This document shows, in pieces, positions 45,963 through 58,431 of a stretch of 60,000 bases of DNA; the stretch's first letter is position 1, and each line of letters opens with the position of its first letter. A model generated the notes under the pieces. The model worked only from the letters and a program-made list of their open reading frames with translations, was not told the origin of the DNA and ran no database searches. The stretch comes from Owenia fusiformis (taxonomy: Eukaryota; Annelida; Polychaeta; Sabellida; Oweniidae), in assembly GCA_903813345.2 (NCBI GenBank), contig CAIIXF020000002.1, positions 784,001-844,000 on the forward strand, in the 5' to 3' direction. The position numbers were made by a program, and so were the translations under genes.

Positions 45963-48900
45963 ATGGCTTCTCAGTGTTCCAATCCCCAGCTGCAGTCCAT
46001 GATTCAAGATGCCATACTCAGACTATGCACACAAAACATATCATATGAAAACTGCCTGGAGATTGATGGAATAATATGTGTGTCTCATTCCCATAGCAAC
46101 AATCATCCTGATTTGGTCATTCAAATGCACCGAACGATTCTCCGACCTGAAGGTTCAGGAACTTTATGGAATCGCACCTCTGCAAGTTTCAAAAGTGTTG
46201 ACCATGTAATTCAAAATGCAGATCATGTTGTTGATATTAAGCATTCAAAGATACCTTTGAATGATGCAGACAATGAGGTTCCTATATCTGGTGATACCTT
46301 GCCCATGTCTTTGAATGATGCAGACGTTGAGGTTACAGCACCCAACTCTCAGTCTGATGTCGAAGGTGAGCTAATTAAAGACTAACATCCTACATGCTTT
46401 TATTTCATACTTTTAAATGAATATATCAGGTCATTTCATTGGCCTCATATCTCACCTATACACAAATGTAATAATTCAGTACCGGTATGTATATTCAATT
46501 TATCACAATTCTTTTGTAACCTTTAATTCTTTAATGTTACAAAGCATTTCCTCTTACAAGTGAGTACTAATAAAAGTAGAAGTAGAAACTTGACAAAATG
46601 TAAGCCATAACGCTCATAGCCTTGTGATCAGCAGTAGGGGTTGTTACTAAGCCCATAATAAGCAGCAGAAGTTATAAAATATTACAGAATGTCCTCTTTT
46701 TCAAATTATGTTGAATAATCTGCATTTAGTCTGAGTGGTTAATTTGCTGAGTGGTCAAATTTTATCATTTCCTAATGACAAGAAACTTCGCATCAGATAA
46801 CGTTATGAAGATGATAATTCTGACATTTATTTTTCCGAACTTAGAGACAAAATTACCACTCATGCAGTATATCTTCTGTATTTTAATCTCCGTAATAAAA
46901 TTAACCCTTTTGCCCATGTTTTAATTGTAGATGATGCCTTATCTCAAGTGGACACTGATCTCCATCAAACATCAAACTCAAAAAATATTTATGCAAGTGA
47001 TGAAATGACATCATCAACCATACATTCAATCAAACAAGAACAAACAGAAATGAGAGATGACAACAGTTATGTGAAACAGGTCGATGAACATACTAAAGAA
47101 ACCGAAGATGATGACAGTTTTGTGAAACAAGTCAGTGTACGTAATAAAAGGGTTAAGACTGAAAGGTTGAATGTTTCTGCGGAGTTGGCTGAGAGTGATG
47201 ATGATAGTTGTGTGAAACGGGTCAAAGAACGCCCTAGAAGGATTAAATCTGGACGTTTGAATGTTTCTGCGAAGCTTGTTGAGAGTGATGATGGGGCAGA
47301 GGAGGGGAACATGGTGCTAAAACATGAAAGAGTAGATGCTGAATGTAACAGTGGTGAGTACATTTGTAACTAGACAAAGTGAGTCCAAGCCAAAGTCCAT
47401 TCATTTAGAACTGTTTGTTTCTTTAGCAGCAAGGAAGTTTTTTTACATCATATCACCAAAGGGTATAATAGGCCAAGCTTAAAGGCCCCATCTAAAGTTT
47501 AAACCACTTTGGCTTATATTGTAGTCTTACCCAATGTTATCAAAGTGTGATATGTGAAACTTTTTTTTTAAATTTCAAAAAGTGGTTTTTGATAGACTTT
47601 TTGTTCCAAAATTTGTGAATTTATTTAAAACCAACTTTTAGAGGTCACTCATATCTTCTAATTAGCCACAATTTATACCAATGCATAGCATTCATCCTCC
47701 CATGATTTTTGCCGAAAAAATTAAGAAAATCGGTTCATAAATAAGCAAGAAATGAACTTATCAGTGCATGAAAATGGTTCTGAGAAAAATGCATTTCAAA
47801 ATTTTAGTTCTCATAGAAACCAATGGTACAATGATATCTAAAACATAATTTATTCTTCCTTTTAACCTGGTAAGACAATCAACATTGGTTTTTATGAAAG
47901 TCTAACATATTTAGAAAAGATTGACATCAAAAAAAAAATTTCAATTTTTTTCAAAAAGTTTTTGGTACCTTAGTGACATCACTAATGTTTCAAAATATTT
48001 TTGATATGTTAAAACATTGAAGTGGCCCATTAAATATGGCATTTTATTATTGAAATAGTGTGTCCTTTGTTCAACCTTTGCATTGGTGTTAAATAGATAA
48101 TCTTTTTTGAAATGCATTAAGAAATATTTGATGATTAAGAAATTTCAACTTTTTTTGAAAAATGGCGGGAAATTTGAATATTTGAGAAATGAAATGCTCA
48201 CAACTTTTTTTTCCAAATTTTTTTTTTGTTCAAAAATCTCTAAAATCACTTTTTAAGTCCTGACAAATAGTAAATGAATGATAAAAAAATATTTTCAAAC
48301 TTTAGACGGGGACTTTAAAGATAACAATATATTATATAACATGAGCTAATTACGGAACAACATTAAGTACATTGTTGCTTTCTGGGGGAGTCTGGCTAAG
48401 AATAAGAGTGTAGAGGTGTCAAGTCATTGGTTCAATGAGGGCAAAGAGAAGGGAGTTGAAGCAAGATGTCAGTTTCTTCCACAACTACAGTACTCAGGTT
48501 TCACTGTACAGAAAAATCACATTTCATCGAAAATCAATTATGTTTTGAAACTTAATATCAAATCATCTCTACCCTTCCGTTCCTTTAACCTCTTGAATCC
48601 CCGTCTCTAAACTAGCTTGAAACCAGAGAATTCTTCATTTTTACATGTTACATGTTGTTGTTTGTTACAGTATCCGATCCAGAATACTCCCCCTCAGGTC
48701 CTGAAAGCAAAGATTCTGAAAGCCTAGATTCTGAAGAATCAGAGTTAAAATCACCAAACAGGAAAAGAGGTAAGCTTATTAGTTGTAATGTATATTTACT
48801 AATCTAGCCATCTAACTTATATTGACTAGGTTCAAGACAACACCCTATGTAAATTGTGCAAATTAAAATTGATAGGGTCAACACTTCATACTTTTTAGAA

Positions 48901-51900
48901 CTGTATTCCTGCATGTGAAACAAATTGCAATGTTGCTCCATTTTTGCTAAAATCGAAAACCAATACTAAAATTCTTTTGATCATCATAACCTCTAGATGA
49001 AATATATGTATTTAAAAAACGAAAATGTTTTGAGTGTTTGTCCAAAGAATGTGTTCTAAATTTCATGAAAAGTGTCAAAATAAGTGAAAATAGTTTTTTT
49101 GATTAGTTTGCGACAAAATTCCATTTGGGGTATTGTTCTACCTTTTCAGGGTTTAAACGTAGAAAACAAAAGGCCCATATACATGATATGAGGAGGAAAA
49201 AGTCCAAATTGTTTCACAGCACATCAAATGGTAAGTCTAGCTGTACTAATATTTTTATTCAGTATTTATACAACTCCCTAAGCCAGGAAAACCATTAAAA
49301 CTTTGCTTGTTACTGAGTTGCCTTATATACAAATACAGATCTGTATGAATTCTCGGCTAGATAGAAGATATACAAGGGAGCATTTCAAATGATCAATATT
49401 GGAAAAAATAACTATTTGAACAGTTATGGGGATGGCGTCATAAGCATAAGCATGAACGATGCTTTTGTTTCCTGGCTTTTCAACCATTTCAATTGCTATA
49501 TGTCTTGGAAAATGAAAATACATTTTCACTGCTTGTGCCTGTTTCCGCATTTTAATCAATTCACCTAAACTTTTCTCACTTTCATTTTCATTTCGACAAT
49601 TTCCCCATTTCAAGCATTTCGCCTGCCAGTGTATATAGGGTTATAGAATGGGAAGACCTAAGTTCTTACAAGCATTTGTGAACCATTTTATACAATAATA
49701 CATTTTATATTGTTCAATCCTTGTTTTATTATTGATAGTGAGTGACTCTGATGTCCAGGCTGAGGAAGGGAACGAAGGAGCTGTTGAAGACACACAAACA
49801 AAGAGTGTGAAAAGCCACAAGCGTAAAGAAGATCCCAAAAATAGCGAGAAGCAAAGGACCAACTTTAAGATAGACATTGAGATGATAGATAGTGACACTG
49901 AAGATTCTTCCGGGGATGAGTCATTAGACGATGAGGAAATAGTAAAGGATATTAAACAGCCTGCTATATACGTTCAAAAAGTGCTAAAAAATCATAAGAC
50001 AAAACTAGGAAGAATCAAGAAAATGGACAGAGTCTACAATTTTAGGCATTATTGTAAGTTTTGCAAGAAAATGTTTATTAAATGGTCAACTCACCAAATT
50101 AACTCTCATCTAGCTATTCCAGAGATTAAGGAAATAGTTGCGACAGCTGATATGAAGGAGAGGGTGAAAAAGTTTGGAATAATGAGACGCGAGCACACCC
50201 ATGTTCACAATCTCAAAGTGATTGAACGTGGCAAAGGACTCTTAATCATTGGTCGAAGGATTGGGGAAGGGACATTTGATTTAAAGCAGTATGGCCCATG
50301 CCCTTATTGCTTTGAATGGATGAGAAAGGTGCAAATCATACGCCATCTGGTGGGATGCCCCTTATATGAAAAAAATAGATGCTCTGAATCAGTAGCCTCA
50401 CTACTAACCCAATCTGACATACTGATAGGAAATGTCACAAAGAGTGCATCGCGGAAGTTACAGAAGGAGGTATTTCCCACAATGCTCCTTGATGAAGCAG
50501 GACAGATAGCAAGAAAGGACCCTCTTATCATCTCTACTGGATATCTATGGTTCATGAAAAATCCCGGAAATCCAAAGAACCGACCAAAGATCACATCAGC
50601 ATATATGAGACTAAATGCAAAGCTACTGATAAATCTAAGAAAGATTAAACCTCTAGAACCAGAGGCGTCTCTGTCTGATTATCTCAAACCAGAGCACTTT
50701 GAAACAGTTGTAGAAGCAGTGCTGATGGCCTCACAGTATGAACAAGATGTTGACGAATTTGTTATACCATCAACTGCGATAAAATTGGGGCATTCGATAA
50801 AAATGCTCGTAACAGCGTGCAAAGGGGAGGCAATACGTCAAAGAAACGAGGAAATCAAGGAAGAATGTATTAAATTTTTGGAAATGTTGAAGACTGAATG
50901 GGATACCAAAATGACAAGTTTGGCAAAGAAGATCTTGGAAGATCTTAAGGAAAATGAGCGGAAAGCCCTACCCCCACCAGATGATGTAAAGGGGATTGCT
51001 TTTTACATAGACAAGCAGTTGTCCATGCTAGAAGTGACACCATTCACATACAGACGGGCTATTCAACTCTGCCAGGCCAAACTTATCACATATAACAAAC
51101 AGCTTTCTGGTGATATCCAGGCCATAAGGTAAGTGCTTTATAATGCCAAACTTATCACATATAACAAACAGCTCTCTGGTGATATCCAGGCCATAAGGTA
51201 AGTGATTTATTATGCCAAACTTATCACATATAACAATCAGCTCTCTGGTGATATCCAGGCCATAAGGTAAGTGCTTTATTATGCCAAACTTATTACATAT
51301 AACAATCAGCTCTCTGGTGATATCCAGGCCATAAGGTAACTGATTTATTATGCCAAACTTATTACATATAACAATCAGCTCTCTGGTGATATCCAGGCCA
51401 TAAGGTAACTGATTTATTATGCCAAACTTATTACATATAACAATCAGCTCTCTGGTGATATCAAGGCCATAAGGTAAGTGATTTATTATGCCAAACTTAT
51501 CACATATAACAATCAGCTCTCTGGTGATATCCAGGCCATAAGGTAAGTGATTTATTATGCCAAACTTATCACATATAACAAACACTTCTCTGGTGATATC
51601 CAGGCCATAAGGTAAGTGGTTTATTATGCCAAACTTATCACATATAACAAACACTTCTCTGGTGATATCCAGGCCATAAGGTAAGTGCTTTATTATGCCA
51701 AACTTATCACATATAACAAACACTTCTCTGGTGATATCCAGGCCATAAGGTAAGTGCTATATTATGCCAAACTTATCACATATAACAATCAGCTCTCTGG
51801 TGATATCCAGGCCATAAGGTAAGTGCTATATTATGCCAAACTTATCACATATAACAATCAGCTCTCTGGTGATATCCAGGCCATAAGGTAACTGATTTAT

Positions 51901-54900
51901 TATGCCAAACTTATTACATATAACAATCAGCTCTCTGGTGATATCAAGGCCATAAGGTAACTGATTTATTATGCCAAACTTATTACATATAACAATCAGC
52001 TCTCTGGTGATATCCAGGCCATAAGGTAAGTGCTATATTATGCCAAACTTATCACATATAACAATCAGCTCTCTGGTGATATCCAGGCCATAAGGTAACT
52101 GATTTATTATGCCAAACTTATTACATATAACAATCAGCTCTCTGGTGATATCCAGGCCATAAGGTAAGTGCTATATTATGCCAAACTTATCACATATAAC
52201 AATCAGCTCTCTGGTGATATCCAGGCCATAAGGTAACTGATTTATTATGCCAAACTTATTACATATAACAATCAGCTCTCTGGTGATATCAAGGCCATAA
52301 GGTAAGTGCTATATTATGCCAAACTTATCACATATAACAATCAGCTCTCTGGTGATATCCAGGCCATAAGGTAACTGATTTATTATGCCAAACTTATTAC
52401 ATATAACAATCAGCTCTCTGGTGATATCAAGGCCATAAGGTAAGTGATTTATTATGCCAAACTTATCACATATAACAATCAGCTCTCTGGTGATATCCAG
52501 GCCATAAGGTAAGTGATTTATTATGCCAAACTTATCACATATAACAATCAGCTCTCTAGTGATATCCAGGCCATAAGGTAAGTGATTTATTATGCCAAAC
52601 TTATCATATATAACAATCAGCTCTTTGGTGATAGCCAGGCAGTAATTTAAGTGCTTTATTATAAGATTGAAAAAGCAAAGACGCTCTACCATTATATTCT
52701 TTGGGTAAACATTTATGGATGTGGAAAATATGGTATGGTGAAAGATTTATCCATGGGAGTATTGTATAACCATAGTTAAAACTATTTGGCTTTGGCGTAT
52801 AAATTAACACAGTGTTCTTGGTAAAAATATAGAAAGGGACAAGCTTCTATAGCTTTAAATGTTTTCAAAATATGTCAGATTAAAACAATATGAAATGAAA
52901 TTCATGATTGATTTGTAGATTGGATATGTATTCCCAAAGGACAACAGGGACGAATGATGCACCAGCAACTAACACTGGAGAAGGAGAACTGACGTTACTT
53001 GAGGAGCACTTAATGAAAACTAGAGAGGTGATGGAGATCGACCCAAAAGTAAATATCATATTTTATTAATTTTGTTAGATACATTCATGATTTCTAGTAT
53101 TAATGAATTTAATTTGGTTGTTTTGGTGTTGTATCTACATGGAGGGTTTTCGGCATAATCAGGGGCATTTTCAAGATTTGTAAGTACGTCTACAAAATAT
53201 AGTCTCCACAGCTTGCACTTGAAGCCTAGTTTCTCCATTTCTTTCGCCAGAGTATATAGTCCTTCTTTCCTCTGAATCTCCCTTTCGCAATCCCTTGCCC
53301 ATGCTCCCCCCCCTCCCCACTTTGGATGCCTATGCATAATCATTGTTTTGCAGTCTGAAAGGGGAGTCCCTGTCATAATTCCAAGAGTTGTCCAACGTAG
53401 TTTGGCTAAGCTGGCAGATTTAACAATGAGGAAGGAAGCTGGAGTGCACAGTGACAACCCTTATTTGTTTGGAGCACCAAGTTAGTGGATTATGTGTTTG
53501 CATTTTCTAGTATTTTCCAAAAAGTAATCAGGATTTTGTGCTTTGGGATTGTGATTGAACTTTTTGTGGATGGCGATCACCCGTTGGTGATTGTCATTCA
53601 GCCTCTGTAAAAATGACATGCGGTGACATTTTGCAAGTTAATGCTTTGTCCACTCTAGTTTGAACTATTCTTTCTTTCAGACAACAGACCAAGGGCTGTT
53701 ATCCGAGGCTATGAGTGTATAAACCAAATGGCAAACGAAGCCAATGTACAATTTCCCCGCAGCATAACAAATGTCTGTTTGAGAAAGTACATCGCAACAG
53801 TCTCTCAGGTAAACAACATTGCTGTAAAATCATGGCACTTGTTTTTTCAATCCAACTACCTTTGATTCATTTTCAAATTCAGATTCAAAATATTTGTATA
53901 TATCAGTCAATTTTGAGGAATTTTATTTTAGTTTTCAAAGGTGACAATGTGCAAAATTTTCCCCCCATTTTGAGATAATTCAGATAAAAAGATTTCATTT
54001 ATACTTCTCAAATTTTGAAAGACGCACCAGATATACTGGCTTTTATATTGAGGGAACATAGGGAAAATTAACTTTCTAAGAGGATTGGCACTTATATTGA
54101 GGGAAAATTTTAAACAATAAAAAATCAAAATTGTTTTTATACAGGTATTGAGTCTTCCAAATGAGGAAATGAAGTGGCTCTACAACCAGCTAGTTAACAT
54201 GGAGAATGTCTGCCATCTACACTATCATTCCACACCTGAAGCCATTGAACCCATAGAGATGGCCAAACTGTGTATTCTAATTGAAAAGAACCTGGTCAAG
54301 AAATATGTTGGCACGTCTTTGTCAGAAGTTGATATCAGTGGTAAGCAGTAAATTGCAAACACAGTAAAGATGTTAAATGGGATTTGCTGTGCATTAGCGT
54401 TGCTGTTATCTAGTTGCATTATCAATTTCAAACCACAATAGCCTTAATATGTTTGTATGTCTATATCCTATGGGATCGACCAGGCGTCCGTCCGTTGGTT
54501 CGTCCGTCCGTCATTATATATTAGGTTACACTCTTGCGTTTCAGATTATGAGCATGTAGAAATATTGTCTTTAACATTGTCTTTTTTTTGTCAAATTTGA
54601 ACTCCCCCTTGAACTTAAACCCCCCACTCCTCTTTGAAAAACCTGCCTGTTGTAAATTACATGCTTGGGTTTTAGAATGTGTGTATGTAGAAACAATGAT
54701 TGAAGAGCCTAACAACCTCAATGCTGAAAACACTGTAATGGATCTGGAAATGGAAGAAGTGAATCAGGAAGAAGAAGATAATAAAACATCTGATGACTCT
54801 GATGGGGAAGATACTGAAAAGCCTCTGAACACTACACAAGCAAGCAAGGATGTTGCTGACAGCAAGGGGAAGGCCATGTTCAACCAGTTTGATTTTGACG

Positions 54901-55758
54901 TAACTGAAAATCCAAAGTCAGGAAAGAAAGGTTGGTATATATCATTGGCGTTGGAAGGGGGAGGGCGCTGGGGGTGACCACCACCCCCCCCCCCAGTATC
55001 AGTATCTAGTCAGTATCTTGTCAGTATCTAGTCTAGCCTACATGATTCATCAAGCATATTATATTAAATTCTATACCATGTTTAGTTTCTCAGGAACCCA
55101 TTCAGTATGTAAATTCTTTGAAGAATAAGTGCAAAATGTATATTTTAGTAAAAGTCCAAGGTTTTTTAGTCAAAGTCAAGTTAAGTTTTCTAAAAACACA
55201 ATTTTTTTATTGGGAATGTTGTGCTGAGATATGTTCAGAATGCACCAGAGAGGGTCTTTTGAAAAAATTCTTGAGGCATGCCCCCTTATCCCCGTGCGGT
55301 GCGCTTCACGCACTACCCATCCATATCCAAAAGTCGCCCCTCCCCTTGGCAAATTCTTCTGACGCCCCTGTATATCACCGTACGACCGCTGTAGAGGGAG
55401 TGTGGCTGAGGTTTAAGTTTCATTTGTACAAAGTGTTTTTATTATTCTTTCAGCGACAAGAAAGAAATGGTCTAAAGAAGAAAATGAAGAAGTATCAAGA
55501 CTGTTCAGCACATTTATCGAAAATAAACAATGTCCGTCAAAATGTGAAACTTTGAGACTTCTCAGGAAAACCAAGATTATTAAACGTGACTGGGAAACGG
55601 TGAAAAAGAAAGTCTGGAACATGTATATCAAGAAAGACAACAATAATGAATCTACACAGAATAATGAATTAACACAGAATAATGATTCTACACAGAATAA
55701 TGACTCTACACAGAAAAATGAATCTACACAGAAAAATGATTCTACACAGAAACAATAA
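45963..55758 (+). CDS. C2H2/C2HC zinc-finger protein with degenerate tyrosine-recombinase-like and Myb/SANT-like regions (11 exons)
   Basis: Exons: 45963-46365, 46931-47353, 48671-48769, 49150-49230, 49739-51128, 52919-53048, 53354-53480, 53681-53808, 54145-54340, 54676-54930, 55454-55758. Phases close to 3537 nt, 1178 residues. ATG at 45963 (ACAACAATGG) is the first good start. Basic clusters (KRRKQK, RRKKSK) look nuclear. Finger 1: C441, C444, H454, H459. Finger 2: C523, C526, H538, C542. The region after this (HFETVVEAV, STAIKLGHSIK, FTYRRAIQL, YNKQLSGD) and LRKYIATVSQ at 918, HLHYHS at 951, matches a fish and invertebrate family I recall as Crypton-like recombinase relatives. R919 and Y954 could be catalytic remnants, but the LGH-type histidine and the NRRR arginine appear lost. 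WSKEENEEV near 1081 starts a Myb/SANT-like region. AATAAA overlaps the stop (55757). Exon 10 could start at 54691. Confidence 0.88.
47483..48314. mobile_element. 832-bp TTAA-flanked inverted-repeat element
   Basis: Ends AGGCCCCATCTAAAGTTTAA and, inverted, AGTCCCCGTCTAAAGTTTGA lie between TTAA tetranucleotides (47479-47482 and 48315-48318). The interior is AT-rich with no ORF. It is in the second intron of the zinc-finger gene. TTAA targets suggest a piggyBac- or Kolobok-type family. Confidence 0.75.
51076..52655 (+). repeat. 69-bp array spanning the donor of zinc-finger exon 49739-51128
   Basis: The unit is the last about 53 coding bases (GCCAAACTTATCACATATAA to CCAGGCCATAAG) plus GTAAGTG(C/A)TTTATTAT. 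About 22 copies occupy most of the 1.8 kb intron. Donor variants alternate between GTAAGTG and GTAACTG, in patterns showing two-unit duplications. The exon ends in phase 2, so reading past the true donor meets TAA at once: decoy use would truncate the protein at about residue 800. The long minus-strand frame is a by-product. Confidence 0.95.
53562..53662. repeat. Dispersed ~90-bp repeat (GTGGATGG...GGTGACATTTTGCA)
   Basis: TTTTTGTGGATGGCGATCAC and GGTGACATTTTGCAAGTTAA are shared with copies near 45625-45680, 59315-59395, 59440-59535 and, inverted, 6565-6600. It may be a short interspersed element. No A/B boxes or tail were recognised. Confidence 0.5.
55630..55752 (+). repeat. 18-bp coding tandem repeat at the C-terminus of the zinc-finger protein
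   Basis: Six-codon unit N(N/K)(D/E)STQ repeated about six times just before the stop. It is in frame, so it forms a hydrophilic tail. Confidence 0.9.
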
Positions 55759-55921
55759 TAAAATCTGTGAGATAAAATTATTAGTTTTAAAGTGCTCTCT
55801 CGGAGATTTTTTTGTGGAGGATTTTTGCTTTCCTTTTAAAACAACATTTTCAATTTTCTGTGCAATATCATTTTTATGTTTTAGAGGTGCCATGCCTCAG
55901 ATTTCAATGTGTGAGATTGGT

Positions 55922-56065
55922 AGTGTTTTACTGTTTTATTGGCTGAAGCTGATGGACACATGCATTGTTATGAAACTGGAAAGCCATCTTTCTTTTTTAC
56001 TGTTTTATTGGCTGAAGCTGATGGACACATGCATTGTTATGAAACTGGAAAGCCATCTTTCAGTT
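55922..56065 (+). repeat. ~70-bp two-copy direct repeat downstream of the zinc-finger gene
   Basis: ACTGTTTTATTGGCTGAAGC through AAACTGGAAAGCCATCTTTC occurs twice in tandem, in the 3' UTR or just beyond it. Confidence 0.85.
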
Positions 56066-56124
56066 TACATTTAAACTTAAATTAAATGAATGTTAATCTA
56101 ACACTAGGTTCTTAAACATAAGAT

Positions 56125-57690
56125 TAGTGTTCCTTTTCTGAGGTGTTCCACTTCAAGAAGATCATTCTTAAATACTAGTAAGTGTTCTTGTTCCACTTTA
56201 AGAGGTTCATTCTTAAAGAAGTATTTTTTTTCTGAGGTGTTCCACTTAGATGGTCATTCTTAATTAAGTATTTCTTTTCTGAGGTGTTCAACTTTAAGAG
56301 GTTCATTCTTAATTAAGTATCCTCTGGTGTGTTCCACTTTAAGAGGTTCATTCTTAATAAGTATTGTCTGATGTGTTCAACTTTAAGAGGTTCATTCTTA
56401 ATAAGTATTCTCTGATGTGTTCCACTTTAAAAGGTTCATTCTTAATAAGTATTCTCTGGTGTGTTCCACTTTAAGAGGTTCATTCTTAAATAAGTATCCT
56501 CTGGTGTGTTCCACTTTAAGAGGTTCATTCTTAATAAGTATTCTCTGGTGTGTTCCACTTTAAGAGGTTCATTCTTAATTAAGTATCCTCTGGTGTGTTC
56601 CACTTTAAGAGGTTCATTCTTAAATAAGTATCCTCTGGTGTGTTCCACTTAGATGGTCATTCTTAATTAAGTATTTCTTTTCTGGTGTGTTCCACTTTAA
56701 GAGGTTCATTCTTAATTAAGTATCCTCTGGTGTGTTCCACTTTAAGAGGTTCATTCTTAAATAAGTATCCTCTGGTGTGTTCCACTTAGATGGTCATTCT
56801 TAATTAAGTATTTCTTTTCTGGTGTGTTCCACTTTAAGAGGTTCATTCTTAATAAGTATTCTCTGATGTGTTCCACTTTAAAAGGTTCATTCTTAATAAG
56901 TATTCTCTGGTGTGTTCCACTTTAAGAGGTTCATTCTTAATTAAGTATCCTCTGGTGTGTTCCACTTTAAGAGGTTCATTCTTAAATAAGTATCCTCTGG
57001 TGTGTTCCACTTAGATGGTCATTCTTAATTAAGTATTTCTTTTCTGGTGTGTTCCACTTTAAGAGGTTCATTCTTAATTAAGTATCCTCTGGTGTGTTCC
57101 ACTTTAAGAGGTTCATTCTTAAATAAGTATCCTCTGGTGTGTTCCACTTAGATGGTCATTCTTAATTAAGTATTTCTTTTCTGGTGTGTTCCACTTTAAG
57201 AGGTTCATTCTTAATTAAGTATCCTCTGGTCTGTTCCACTTTAAGAGGTTCATTCTTAAATAAGTATCCTCTGGTGTGTTCCACTTAGATGGTCATTCTT
57301 AATTAAGTATTTCTTTTCTGGTGTGTTCCACTTTAAGAGGTTCATTCTTAATTAAGTATCCTCTGGTCTGTTCCACTTTAAGAGGTTCATTCTTAAATAA
57401 GTATCCTCTGGTCTGTTCCACTTAGATGGTCATTCTTAATTAGGTATTTCTTTTCTGGTGTGTTCCACTTTAAGAGGTTCATTCTTAATTAAGTATCCTC
57501 TGGTGTGTTCCACTTTAAGAGGTTCATTCTTAAATAAGTATCCTCTGGTGTGTTCCACTTAGATGGTCATTCTTAATTAGGTATTTCTTTTCTGAGGTGT
57601 TCAACTTGTAAGAGGTTCATTCTTAAATAAATAAGTATTCCTTTTCTGACGTGTTCCACCTAAAGATGTTCATTCTTATTAAATAGTATT
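56125..57690. repeat. ~46-bp satellite with higher-order structure
   Basis: The unit GGTGTGTTCCACTTTAAGAG plus GTTCATTCTTAATTAAGTAT-type sequence repeats about 34 times. Three unit variants (TTTAAGAGG, TTAGATGG, and TATTTCTTTTCT versus TATCCTCT ends) recur in a fixed order, giving a higher-order period of about 140 bp from 56640 to 57560. The unit resembles the dispersed GTTCCACTTATAGAGGTTCA repeat. Confidence 0.92.
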
Positions 57691-57701
57691 TCTTTTCTTA
57701 C

Positions 57702-58281
57702 CCTACTATCACACCAAACTAGTTCTCACTACGTTCTCGAAAACGGGCTTAAACTGTGCACGAACTGATTTGACATACTAAGAACCCACTAAGAACCGTT
57801 TGGGATCTGTTTACAAACTTCATGAAACTACTAGAACGTGTAGGTCCTCCAGCACTTATAGCATGCTCAACATTTTCTGGTGATCATCAAAACGTTGCCG
57901 AATCGGTTTTAAACTGTGTGCGAACTGAATGAACGTAGCTACAACGTTCTACAGTCTGTTTACGAACGTCATGGACTTTCCCGGACGGGGTATGTGATTT
58001 AGAATTTTTATTCGATTCAAAATTCGATGGCGACCATACCGTTCTGTAATCAGGTCATAATGACCTTCTAGACTAAGGGACGGTTTATACTACGTTGCAC
58101 ACTGACGTGGTGGGACCTGAACGAACTGCGAACGTGATGGACGTATTGAAGACTGTTTATGAATGAAGTAGCTAATTATTTTTCAGACATATATCCCGAC
58201 CGCAGCCAGATCGAGCCCGTTTAACGACATTTTCGTAGGACTGGCAAGAACGGGTAAGAACTAGTTTGGTATGATAGGGGA
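57702..58281. mobile_element. ~580-bp inverted-repeat element
   Basis: Left end CCCTACTATCACACCAAACT; right end, inverted, CCCCTATCATACCAAACTAG. The arms match over roughly 40 bp. The interior contains repeated GAACT/GAACG words and no ORF. The target-site duplication is unclear. Confidence 0.7.
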
Positions 58282-58431
58282 GTTAGGTGCTCCACTTTGA
58301 CAGGTTTATTTTGCATTAAGTAATTGGTTAACATGACTGTGAAGTATTCCATACATGGAGGTTTTACACTTATAGATGTGTTCATCTTTACAGGTTTACT
58401 TTATATCAACAGATAACAATAGAGAGATTTC

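Noticed and set aside
49323-49613. 96-codon minus-strand frame opposite the zinc-finger intron
   Set aside because: It has no recognisable domain, no splice context and no conservation evidence; it lies in an intron of the plus-strand gene.
51028-52692. Long minus-strand open frames (231 and 127 codons)
   Set aside because: They are antisense to the real exon and its 69-bp boundary array, and reflect only the repeat period.
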